From: Paenibacillus sp. G2S3
GTDB lineage: Bacteria; Bacillota; Bacilli; Paenibacillales; Paenibacillaceae
NCBI RefSeq assembly: GCF_030123105.1
Contig: NZ_CP126095.1
Span: forward strand, 4,774,001-4,838,000
Direction: 5' to 3'
DNA: 64,000 nucleotides
The position numbers were made by a program, and so were the translations under genes. Below the pieces are notes generated by a model. It ran no database searches. It worked only from the letters and a program-made list of their open reading frames with translations, and had not been told where the DNA came from. Of this stretch, positions 33,948 through 41,439 are shown piece after piece. Numbering within the stretch: the first letter of the stretch is position 1; each line of letters opens with the position of its first letter.

Positions 33948-34865
33948 TTATTTCTCAGAAACGTATTGAACACTAACTTTATCCTGAGACACACTCAGTT
34001 CTTTCATTACGAGATCAACGATACTAACCGCTTGTTTCACATCCAGCTTGTCACTGAGTACGACTACTTTATAGCTGTCTCCAGCTTCTTCCTTCACGAT
34101 GGCTTCCCCATATTTTTGTTGAAGCTGTTCTTCGATACCCGTAATTTTAGATTCTTTTTCTTCAAGGTTAAGGAGCTGCTCTTGAGCAACCGCGTTATCA
34201 GCAGGTGTCTTCTCCATATCGTTAATCAAAGCGAGTAAGTCTTGTTGGCTCTTTAGATTCTTTTGCTCACGTTCATACAGATAGTTAGTGAACATGCTGC
34301 TCGCCGATACACTTTGTGAAGCTACTTCATCCAGGATTTCTTTATCATTCTTAGCAGGGGTTTTGGATGTTGTAGTAGCTGCGGTATCTGTAGCCGCTGT
34401 ATCCTTAGCAGCTGTATCCTTAGCAGCTGTATCTTTAGTTTTACTGGAGTCTTTCGCAGCAGTGTCCGTCGAAGCTTTTTCTGAGTTACCACTGTCTGTT
34501 GCAGCTTTACTGCTATCATCCTTAACAGCAGTAGTTGCACTGTCATCAGTAGTTGCACTGTCATCAGTAGTTGCGGTAGCTGCACTATCGTCAGTGGCAG
34601 TGTTGCCGCTAGCTTTATCTACGACTCCTTCATCAGCAACTACATCTCCTTGATTGACCACTTCGTTTACAACGATACCTTTGTCGCCAACCGTTGGTAA
34701 TGCTGCATTTGCTGTGTCTTTTTTCAAGGAGTCTACCTGCATAGTTCCTGCTGTGTCTTTTGGAACCGATGCACCTGAATCTTCAGTAAATAAATAGTAT
34801 GCCGAGAGTACAACCATCAAACTGAGCATAGAAACCAACCATATTGTTTGTCTTTTGCCGTTCAT
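33948..34865 (-). CDS. spoIIIAH: Stage III sporulation protein AH (305 aa)
   Basis: SpoIIIAH spans the mother-cell membrane once and meets forespore SpoIIQ to build the intercellular channel. The N-terminal helix (about residues 6-24) and the C-terminal YscJ/FliF-like ring domain (about 195-305, EKESKITGIEEQLQQKYGEA) are clear. Between them lies a long low-complexity stretch (about 75-165) made of Thr/Asp/Ser/Ala and repeated AAKDT units, which makes the protein much longer than the 218-residue B. subtilis one. It is the last gene of spoIIIA. Confidence 0.93.
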   Translation of the reverse strand: MNGKRQTIWLVSMLSLMVVLSAYYLFTEDSGASVPKDTAGTMQVDSLKKDTANAALPTVGDKGIVVNEVVNQGDVVADEGVVDKASGNTATDDSAATATTDDSATTDDSATTAVKDDSSKAATDSGNSEKASTDTAAKDSSKTKDTAAKDTAAKDTAATDTAATTTSKTPAKNDKEILDEVASQSVSASSMFTNYLYEREQKNLKSQQDLLALINDMEKTPADNAVAQEQLLNLEEKESKITGIEEQLQQKYGEAIVKEEAGDSYKVVVLSDKLDVKQAVSIVDLVMKELSVSQDKVSVQYVSEK

Positions 34866-34932
34866 TCTTTATTCCTCCTAAAATTTAATCTAGTGGCTGC
34901 TTCGGAAGCACTCACTTCTTAACTTTCTCCTG

Positions 34933-35574
34933 CTACTCTTGTTTGCGTGGTACTACTGAAATGCGCTGGATTGGGACATTCAAGCCTTTTTCTATTGCTT
35001 GCTCTATAAGTCCACGAACGACTTTGTTCTCTGCCCCTTTGGCAACTACCAGTACGCCGCGTACCTGAGGCTTAATCCGCTTCGTCACAATAGGTGTTTC
35101 ATCACCCGATTGCGAGTAGGTTACGATTTCGCCATCCCTCGTATATTGTGTCGTGTGACGTTTTCCACCACTGGCATCCGTCTCCTCACTAAGCTGCTGG
35201 GAATCGTTCATATTTCGCACCACGACAATTTCTTCCGTGGATTCCACAGTGACCATGATATCGACGGTACCGACGCCAACGATTTTTTCCAAAATCTCCT
35301 TCGTCCGGTTCTCCAGTGTCTGTTCAATGCTCTCGAACGAGTTAGTCGCTCCAGGATCACTCTGCACCAGCGCCGTTTGGGAGGACTGATTCAGCGGCGG
35401 CTCACGCCCCGTATTTTCGTTATCAATCTTTTTCACATTGACGAAGGAATTAAACAGCATAATCGCTGCGCCCAGCAGACCCAGAATGATTAGCCAGCGA
35501 AAAGTATGGCTTCTCTTCGGACTGCCAGCCCCGCCCCCAGCCCATTGCTCCAGCTTTTTCAGCCAATTGCCCAC
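34933..35574 (-). CDS. spoIIIAG: Stage III sporulation protein AG (213 aa)
   Basis: One N-terminal membrane helix (about residues 25-43) is followed by a linker and a ring-building domain, with EIVGVGTVDIMVTVESTEEIVVVRN and PQVRGVLVVAKGAENKVVRGLIEQAIEKGLNV in pieces, as in secretin-like SpoIIIAG. In B. subtilis it makes a large ring between the two sporulation membranes. The start is a GTG at 35574 with GGAGG upstream. Neighbours are spoIIIAF (40 bases upstream) and spoIIIAH (67 bases downstream). Confidence 0.93.
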   Translation of the reverse strand: MGNWLKKLEQWAGGGAGSPKRSHTFRWLIILGLLGAAIMLFNSFVNVKKIDNENTGREPPLNQSSQTALVQSDPGATNSFESIEQTLENRTKEILEKIVGVGTVDIMVTVESTEEIVVVRNMNDSQQLSEETDASGGKRHTTQYTRDGEIVTYSQSGDETPIVTKRIKPQVRGVLVVAKGAENKVVRGLIEQAIEKGLNVPIQRISVVPRKQE

Positions 35575-35614
35575 TCCTATCCCTCCTAAAATTGATAGTT
35601 TAGAAGCTAGAGAC

Positions 35615-36376
35615 TCATAACTTGACGTTATTCATACCGCCGCTATCCACTTGAATTACTTTGGGATCCAAATCCCATTTTTGTTCCAACAGCTTTACGA
35701 TAGAATCCGTTTCACTTGAAGAGGTGTTATCTTCTGTTACATTTCCGTTCACTGCTTTGGGTTCATCTGCAGATGCCGATCCATTCTCTGGATTCGTACC
35801 AATTTTTACTTCTACAGGCTCTACAGGAGCGATTGCAATCGGCGGAGCAGCCGCTGCGCTGGAAGTACCGGAAGCACCTATGGAATTAGCTGTTGCTGGG
35901 GACATTGAGACCTTCACTGCAGAGATGACAGGAATATCTTCGTTGCCAGAGCCGCCGGATTTCCCCATGCCAAGCGTTACAGCGACATTAACCCCGCGTT
36001 TGCCGGTCTCGCTGATGATCTGCTCCCTCATTTGCTCAGCAACCTCTTCTGCAGCCAGCTTTAGGCTTTGATCCTGGCGCCCTTGTGCAAGCTTTTGACC
36101 ATCTGCCAGAATTTTTTCCAAAGAAGGATCTCCACTTCCCCCTCCTGTGAACAAACCCCCTTCTTTCTCCTGCCGCCCCATGGCTATACTCAGCTCGGCT
36201 ATTGCATCACCTTTAAGGAGAGAGACGATCGGGCTAAGCATCGTAAGTAGGATTAGGAGGCTCAGCACCAGCCTCGCATAACGCTCCATGGATTTGCTTG
36301 GGAGCAGTAATTCAACGAATGATGCTAGCAGCACGACAAGTATGATCTCTCGTAGCCAATCGCCCAACCAGCTCAT
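35615..36376 (-). CDS. spoIIIAF: Stage III sporulation protein AF (253 aa)
   Basis: Two N-terminal membrane helices (about residues 8-24 and 33-52, REIILVVLLASFVELLLP and RLVLSLLILLTMLSPIV) are the family mark, followed by a soluble domain exposed between the membranes. An insert rich in Ala, Pro, Ser and Gly (about 155-225) makes it longer than the B. subtilis protein. The C-terminus EQKWDLDPKVIQVD is conserved. SpoIIIAF is an integral part of the SpoIIIA-SpoIIQ feeding-channel complex. Start ATG 36376. Confidence 0.92.
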   Translation of the reverse strand: MSWLGDWLREIILVVLLASFVELLLPSKSMERYARLVLSLLILLTMLSPIVSLLKGDAIAELSIAMGRQEKEGGLFTGGGSGDPSLEKILADGQKLAQGRQDQSLKLAAEEVAEQMREQIISETGKRGVNVAVTLGMGKSGGSGNEDIPVISAVKVSMSPATANSIGASGTSSAAAAPPIAIAPVEPVEVKIGTNPENGSASADEPKAVNGNVTEDNTSSSETDSIVKLLEQKWDLDPKVIQVDSGGMNNVKL

Positions 36377-36416
36377 CGTTTCCCTCCTAAATGTTTTGTT
36401 AGCATAGCCATCAAGC

Positions 36417-37658
36417 TCACCTCATCATGACGGTTAAATTGCCAGCCGTTAGCATGATCGTGACAGCCATAAAAAACATTAACGATACAGCTGCCAAAGC
36501 AGCGAATACGTACACCATGCTTTTTCCGATCGTCTGAAGGCAGACCACAATCGGTGTCTCTCCTAACGGCTGCATTACAGCAGCAGCTACATTGTAGATC
36601 AGAGCAAGCACCAGGATTTTGATCGCTGGAAAAGCGCAAAGGAACAAAATGATGATCACACCGGATAGCCCAATAGCGTTCTTCACCAGAAGTGAAGCTG
36701 AGATCACTGTGTCTGTAGCATCTGCGAACATTTTTCCGATGACCGGAACAAAGTTGCCTGTAATATATTTAGCGGCCCGAATCGTAACACCATCTGTCAC
36801 TGAACTCGTAATTCCCCTGACTGAAATCACACCGAGGAACACAGTGAGCAGTACGCCTAGCAATCCAGCCCCGATATTTCTTAGCAGATTCGCCAGCTGG
36901 GTCAGCTTGTATTTCTCTGACAATGCACTTACGAGATGCAGCACCGCCGAGAAGAATAATAGTGGAAAGACAATGGTGTGGATCAAGGTGCCAACTGTAT
37001 GAATCATAAAAACAATTAGTGGATGTGTGACTGAAACGGTGACGATGTTCCCCATGGAAGCTAGTAACGCGAAGAGCAGCGGAATCATGGCCATCATAAA
37101 ATCAATCATCCGGTCGATAGCATCCTTCGCATAACCTATAGCGACATTGAAGCTGTTCACGGCAATAACGAGCACTACCATATAACAGAGCGTATAAGCC
37201 ACCTTGCTGACTGTTTTTCGCTCAAAAGCGGTTTGTAGCGTCTCCAGTATCATGCTGAGCACACTGACCATGACAATCGTGACCAGCAGCCTTCCGTTGT
37301 ACAGCACCTCATGCCACATAAAACCAAGAAGCCCAGATAATACACCCTGCAAGCTGAGTCCCTTATCCCCTGGAAGCAGCATGTCCATAAGTGATGGTGT
37401 TGCCCCGTCTGGAAAAAAACCTCCGTAATCCTTCATCAGTTGATCCCAGTACGACTCCACCTTATCTGTGGGCAGATTGTTCACCTGACCCTTGACCCAC
37501 TGGTCTACTGGGGAGGAGTTCCCAGATCCAGGTGCTGGAGTTGCTGGAGAAGCTATGGCCACCTGAGCTGTACCTGCAAACCATAGAATGAAAAAGCATG
37601 GGAGCAGCAGCAGTATTATTTTTAACTTTGGAGGACGAAAAACACTGCGCTCTTCCAT
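36417..37658 (-). CDS. spoIIIAE: Stage III sporulation protein AE (413 aa)
   Basis: A polytopic membrane protein with a signal-like N-terminal helix (about residues 13-33), a short extracytoplasmic region (SPVDQWVKGQVNNL), then seven or eight hydrophobic helices, including GVLLTVFLGVISVRGITSSVTDG, typical of SpoIIIAE. In the engulfed-forespore complex it resembles type III secretion export-gate components. The length is close to B. subtilis (399). It is preceded by spoIIIAD (42 bases) and followed by spoIIIAF (40 bases). Confidence 0.95.
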   Translation of the reverse strand: MEERSVFRPPKLKIILLLLPCFFILWFAGTAQVAIASPATPAPGSGNSSPVDQWVKGQVNNLPTDKVESYWDQLMKDYGGFFPDGATPSLMDMLLPGDKGLSLQGVLSGLLGFMWHEVLYNGRLLVTIVMVSVLSMILETLQTAFERKTVSKVAYTLCYMVVLVIAVNSFNVAIGYAKDAIDRMIDFMMAMIPLLFALLASMGNIVTVSVTHPLIVFMIHTVGTLIHTIVFPLLFFSAVLHLVSALSEKYKLTQLANLLRNIGAGLLGVLLTVFLGVISVRGITSSVTDGVTIRAAKYITGNFVPVIGKMFADATDTVISASLLVKNAIGLSGVIIILFLCAFPAIKILVLALIYNVAAAVMQPLGETPIVVCLQTIGKSMVYVFAALAAVSLMFFMAVTIMLTAGNLTVMMR

Positions 37659-37700
37659 AACTTCTCCTCCCTAATCGTTGCTTAGCTTTATTGGGTTGCT

Positions 37701-38090
37701 TTAAGCAGGTAGCAGCTTCATGACCGTTTCAATAATGATGCTGATAATAGGTACAGCTAGTACCATAATCAGTACTTTTCCGGCAAGCTCTATTTTGGAA
37801 GCAATCGATTCCTGTCCTGCATCACGCACGATCTGTGCTCCAAATTCAGCGATATATGAAATTCCGATGATTTTGAACACGGTCTTTAAATAGATCATTT
37901 CCATACCCGACGACTCTGCCACCCGCTCCAATGTGGAAAGAATCATTCCAATCTTGCCGATTAGAAACAGAAAGATTAGAATCCCTGTGGCCGTAGCGAG
38001 GAGGAAGGCGAACATCGGTTTTTGTTCTTTCAGCACGAGAATCAATATGGTCGATATCAGCCCTATTCCAACAACTTGAATGATTTCCAT
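37701..38090 (-). CDS. spoIIIAD: Stage III sporulation protein AD (129 aa)
   Basis: A small integral membrane protein with about four helices. MEIIQVVGIGLISTILILVLKEQKP begins it, and YLKTVFKIIGISYIAEFGAQIVRDAG is the diagnostic central part. It is similar in design to SpoIIIAC just upstream, and both resemble type III export-apparatus subunits (FliQ-like). It lies seven bases after spoIIIAC, so translation is probably coupled. Confidence 0.94.
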   Translation of the reverse strand: MEIIQVVGIGLISTILILVLKEQKPMFAFLLATATGILIFLFLIGKIGMILSTLERVAESSGMEMIYLKTVFKIIGISYIAEFGAQIVRDAGQESIASKIELAGKVLIMVLAVPIISIIIETVMKLLPA

Positions 38091-38097
38091 AGCACGC

Positions 38098-38310
38098 CTA
38101 TTGAAAAAGAAAGATCGTTTTTATTTCCTGTAGCAGTCCGTCCAGCATTCGAATAACCATAAACAGCACGACGACGAACCCGATCACCGTAACCCAATGT
38201 GCGAAATCCTCTTTTCCCATCTGTTTAAGCACCGTGTGTATCATGGCGATAATTATGCCAATGCCGGCAATTTGAAAAATCGCATTGACTTCAATATTCA
38301 TTCCTGGCAC
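38098..38310 (-). CDS. spoIIIAC: Stage III sporulation protein AC (70 aa)
   Basis: A two-helix membrane protein (about residues 8-26 and 36-54) with the conserved linking segment VLKQMGKEDFAHWVTVIG. The size matches the 68-residue B. subtilis protein. It sits four bases after spoIIIAB and seven before spoIIIAD. As part of the mother-cell SpoIIIA complex it is needed for late forespore sigma-G activity. Confidence 0.93.
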   Translation of the reverse strand: MPGMNIEVNAIFQIAGIGIIIAMIHTVLKQMGKEDFAHWVTVIGFVVVLFMVIRMLDGLLQEIKTIFLFQ

Positions 38311-38314
38311 CTCG

Positions 38315-38833
38315 CTAAAAGATCAAAATGACGATCAATGCTCCAAGCAGCAGACCCAGGCTTTTACTCAATTTTTCATATTTGCCTTGATCCTCTCTGG
38401 CCACCGACTCCTCCTGCTTCAATTGCTGCAATGCTAACGCGATATGAGTGCTCTGATTCGACCTATCGCTTGTGCCGAGAGTACAACTGAGCTGGCGGAG
38501 AATCTCTTTTTCTGTCCCCTTTAATGCGGTAGACTTCCAATGCGCCTCCATAGCCCTCTGTATGGCATCCTGGGCGCTTCGATCATGAGGTGGGCTCATC
38601 TCCTCAGCTGTTTTAACAAACAACGTTTTGAGTGGTTCCTTAGACTGAATTCCAATACGCCGCATAGCTTCAGGCAATGGGGTAAAGCCGTACATAATTT
38701 CTGTTTCCAGCCGCTGTAGCGCTGCTATTAAGCCTCTAATATGTCTTGGCCTGTCTGCATATTGCTTTGCAAATTGGAGCCCTGCCAGCGTGCCAGCCAG
38801 CACAATCAGCACGGCACCGAATAGCTTAAGCAT
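38315..38833 (-). CDS. spoIIIAB: Stage III sporulation protein AB (172 aa)
   Basis: An N-terminal membrane helix (about residues 2-20) and a C-terminal one (about 156-172) enclose a helical soluble domain like the type II/IV secretion F-protein fold (RHIRGLIAALQRLETEIMYG, TPLPEAMRRIG). Start ATG 38833 has AGGTGG upstream and overlaps the end of spoIIIAA by eight bases; the longer frame to 38845 begins inside that site. In the complex, AB is thought to work with the AA ATPase. Confidence 0.93.
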   Translation of the reverse strand: MLKLFGAVLIVLAGTLAGLQFAKQYADRPRHIRGLIAALQRLETEIMYGFTPLPEAMRRIGIQSKEPLKTLFVKTAEEMSPPHDRSAQDAIQRAMEAHWKSTALKGTEKEILRQLSCTLGTSDRSNQSTHIALALQQLKQEESVAREDQGKYEKLSKSLGLLLGALIVILIF

Positions 38834-39827
38834 GTAAATCACCACCTAATCGATCCCCGGGAGAGATAAGAAGCAATCCGCGTTTCTGCCCATCCAGAAT
38901 ACGAAAGGTGAGTCCCGCTTCTGTGCGATGCAGAATGACGTATCTCTCGAACATCTTTTGTTCCAATAGCCCGCCAAGCCCCGGCCTACGAGCCAGTTCT
39001 ATTACCTCTTTACCGTGAGCCGAAGCAACGACTGATATTCCAGCATGCAGCGCTTCGGTGACTGCATCGGCATCTTCAGGACGACCAATCTCATCAGCGA
39101 TTAATACATCAGGTGACAAGGAACGAATCATCATCATCATGCCTTCAGCTTTGGGGCAACCGTCGAGGATATCTGTGCGCGGACCTACATCAAAGGCGGG
39201 AATCCCGCGTCTGCTTCCGGCAATCTCAGAACGTTCATCGACAATCCCTACCTTCAAGCCGGGTCTTCCGCCTTCACGCTTTCCCAAATCTCCTAGAGAG
39301 ATTTGTCTTGCAATATCGCGAAGAAGTGTTGTCTTCCCATGCTGTGGGGGCGAGAGGATCAAGGTGTGCAGCATTCGCTGCCTCCCCTTGTCCAGCAGAT
39401 AAGGAAGCACCTTATCCGCGACACCGGGAACCTCACGGGCTATGCGGACATTGAAGCTTGTAATGTCTCGTAGATGCTCCACACCACCACCACTTAGCAC
39501 CGTCCGACCAGCCAGTCCTATTCGATGGCCGCCGGGAATCGTAATAAATCCCTTCCTCAGCTCTTCTTCCATCGTATATAGTGAATGGTTGCTGATCAGA
39601 TCTAGCAGTCTATGACTGTCCTCTCGATCCGGCCTATACGCTTCTTCCGGCCTTTGCGTCAAGCTGCCATTTGCTCTTAGAAAGTGATATTTACCTGAAT
39701 AGTTAATCTCCAGCGGACGACCTTCACGAACCCGAATCTCTTCCACCATTCCAAGTAGCGGAAGGGGAAGGCACTTTAAGAGTGCTCTTACCTTTTCAGG
39801 AAACAATTGCAGCCAATCATCTGCCAT
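38826..39827 (-). CDS. spoIIIAA: Stage III sporulation protein AA, ATPase (333 aa)
   Basis: The cytoplasmic ATPase of the SpoIIIA complex is related to secretion ATPases of the GspE type. Walker A is PPQHGKTTLLRD; the RSEIAG and DILDGCPKAEGMMMMIRS segments and Walker B VLIADEIGRPEDADAV follow. ATG 39827 is chosen (GGGGG eight bases upstream) over the in-frame start at 39842. It is the first gene of the eight-gene operon; genes overlap or lie close together down to spoIIIAH. A sigma-E-like promoter lies 45 bases upstream. Confidence 0.95.
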   Translation of the reverse strand: MADDWLQLFPEKVRALLKCLPLPLLGMVEEIRVREGRPLEINYSGKYHFLRANGSLTQRPEEAYRPDREDSHRLLDLISNHSLYTMEEELRKGFITIPGGHRIGLAGRTVLSGGGVEHLRDITSFNVRIAREVPGVADKVLPYLLDKGRQRMLHTLILSPPQHGKTTLLRDIARQISLGDLGKREGGRPGLKVGIVDERSEIAGSRRGIPAFDVGPRTDILDGCPKAEGMMMMIRSLSPDVLIADEIGRPEDADAVTEALHAGISVVASAHGKEVIELARRPGLGGLLEQKMFERYVILHRTEAGLTFRILDGQKRGLLLISPGDRLGGDLHA

Positions 39828-39871
39828 ACAAAGTACCCCCAAGTTGTCCTCTATCTAAATGCTTTATTCCA

Positions 39872-39899
39872 TATTTATGCTTGTACGCGCTCAATATGC
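39872..39899 (-). promoter_or_regulatory. Putative sigma-E promoter of the spoIIIA operon
   Basis: On the minus strand, GCATATT (39893-39899) and CATAAATA (39872-39879) are spaced by 13 bases, close to the sigma-E consensus (KMATATT and CATACAHT). Mother-cell sigma-E transcription of spoIIIA is established in B. subtilis. Confidence 0.5.
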
Positions 39900-39909
39900 C
39901 TATCATCTA

Positions 39910-40173
39910 TCATTTTTTTAGAATCCCGATTAAGAGAAAGGCTACACCACAGCCGACCCAGCCCAGTTTGCTCCAGGACAACTGCTGAGCCATCCCTGTA
40001 AGTCCGATTGCTGTCGTCAATATCAAGATCGTTGGTCCTACCAAAGCTAGTCCAGAATTGACTGCGAGCGCCTTATCTACCTGATTCAACCGCAGCATAA
40101 TCAGTGCAGCTATAATCTCCGCACTACCTGAGAACAGCCGAAGAGTCGCCATCCAGCTTACATACTTGTCCAA
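39910..40173 (-). CDS. yqhV: YqhV-family (DUF2619) membrane protein (87 aa)
   Basis: A small protein with two or three membrane helices. The conserved DUF2619 features are visible: ATLRLFSGSAEIIAALIMLRLN near the N-terminus, NSGLALVGPTILILTTAIGL in the middle, and a short basic end. In B. subtilis yqhV lies between efp and spoIIIAA; here it still precedes spoIIIAA, but efp is 11 kb away. Function unknown; expression with spoIIIA is plausible. Confidence 0.85.
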   Translation of the reverse strand: MDKYVSWMATLRLFSGSAEIIAALIMLRLNQVDKALAVNSGLALVGPTILILTTAIGLTGMAQQLSWSKLGWVGCGVAFLLIGILKK

Positions 40174-40475
40174 TCCACTTCACTCCTAACTTTTACTAAT
40201 TCATACCAAATGATATTCAGGGCTTGTTTGTCCTTCTCTTATCCATGGATATGCGAGAATTACTCACTTTAGACAAGAAGAAATGACAGAATTACAAGTC
40301 CTACTGTGAAAGAGTTCATAGTGCACCCCTATATAAATAAATATAATCAGTACGATAAAATTATTTTTTACGAACACTTCCATCTGTGGTATCCTTGTTA
40401 ATTGGAAATATAGTGGGTTTATATTTTCAAAAAGAGCAGACTATAAAGACATAAGAAAAAGAGGGGATTTGTGTC
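40174..40475. other. Divergent intergenic region between yqhV and yitT
   Basis: No gene is seen. The AT-rich right half (from about 40310) should hold the promoter of the YitT gene, but I could not fix the boxes. The left half should hold the yqhV promoter. No repeat or hairpin stands out. Confidence 0.4.
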
Positions 40476-41342
40476 ATGCAAGTTCGAAGTTACGGGTTAC
40501 CGCAAAACATGCGGACCGTAGTCAAACCACTTAAGGAAGTAGCTATCATTATTTTTTCAGCCTTTTTAGTTGCAAGTGGGATGCGATTGTTTCTAATTCC
40601 TCATCAGCTTCTGAGCGGTGGGGTAGCAGGGGTGGCTTCGGTCGTCGGTTATTTAACGGATCCGAAGTATATCTCTAAGCTTTATTTTGTAATAAACCTT
40701 CCTTTAATTGTCTGGGGATTTATTGCAGTGGGGAAAAAATATATCTTACTAAGCTTGCTTTCCGTCGTGGCTACCACCTGGTTCATGACTATTATTCCTG
40801 AGGTGCAATTGACCAAGGACCCGATTCTTGCAAGTATTTTTGGCGGAGTAATTATTGCTGGCGGCGTTGGTTTTTCTCTCCGTACTGGGGGCTCTTCTGG
40901 GGGATTTGATATATTAGGCTCAATTATTTCACGTAAACGGGATATTCCCATGGGGAATATCATGTTCTTAATGGATGGATTAGTTATTCTGAGTTTAGGC
41001 TTCTTTAAAAGCTGGGATTCCGCCTTATACGCTATGCTTTGTATTTTTGTAAAGAGTAGAGTAGTCGATATGATCCATATTCGCCATGTGAAGCTAACCT
41101 GCTTCATCGTTACCAAAGAACGGGAGATGATGCTAATCCGTCTCAGAGAGTTACCTCATGGCATCACTGTCGTCAATGCAGAGGGTGGATACAGTCATGA
41201 GGGAAATACCATGCTTATGACGGTAACGACTCGGTATGAACTTGCAAATCTGCGGAGAACTATTCTCGAGGCAGACCCAAGCTCCTTCGTCAATGTTGTG
41301 GAGACTGTAGAGATTCAGGGCCGGTTCAAACGATTAGGATAA
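40476..41342 (+). CDS. YitT-family membrane protein (DUF161/DUF2179, 288 aa)
   Basis: Five or six membrane helices (about residues 20-170), including FLVASGMRLFLIPHQLLSGGVAG and GGVGFSLRTGGSSGGFDILG, form the YitT_membrane domain. The C-terminal soluble DUF2179 domain (about 205-288) reads TCFIVTKERE, HGITVVNAEGGYSHEG and EADPSSFVNVVETVEIQGRFKR. The family is widespread in Firmicutes and its function is unclear; transport or stress roles have been proposed. GAGGGGA precedes the ATG. It is monocistronic, ended by a strong terminator. Confidence 0.92.
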   Translation: MQVRSYGLPQNMRTVVKPLKEVAIIIFSAFLVASGMRLFLIPHQLLSGGVAGVASVVGYLTDPKYISKLYFVINLPLIVWGFIAVGKKYILLSLLSVVATTWFMTIIPEVQLTKDPILASIFGGVIIAGGVGFSLRTGGSSGGFDILGSIISRKRDIPMGNIMFLMDGLVILSLGFFKSWDSALYAMLCIFVKSRVVDMIHIRHVKLTCFIVTKEREMMLIRLRELPHGITVVNAEGGYSHEGNTMLMTVTTRYELANLRRTILEADPSSFVNVVETVEIQGRFKRLG

Positions 41343-41372
41343 ATTCAGGGGCTCATCTCCCATGCTGTTATA

Positions 41373-41424
41373 TAAATGAAAAGGAACGCTGCATTCAAAT
41401 CTGCAGCGTTCCTTTTCATTTATA
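41373..41424. terminator. Strong bidirectional terminator
   Basis: A 22-bp perfect stem from 41373-41394 and 41403-41424 with an eight-base loop. The core is AAAAGGAACGCTGCA and its complement, with A/T-rich feet. It serves yitT (plus) and the carbohydrate importer operon (minus). Confidence 0.92.
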
Positions 41425-41439
41425 AGTGATGCTATTTAC

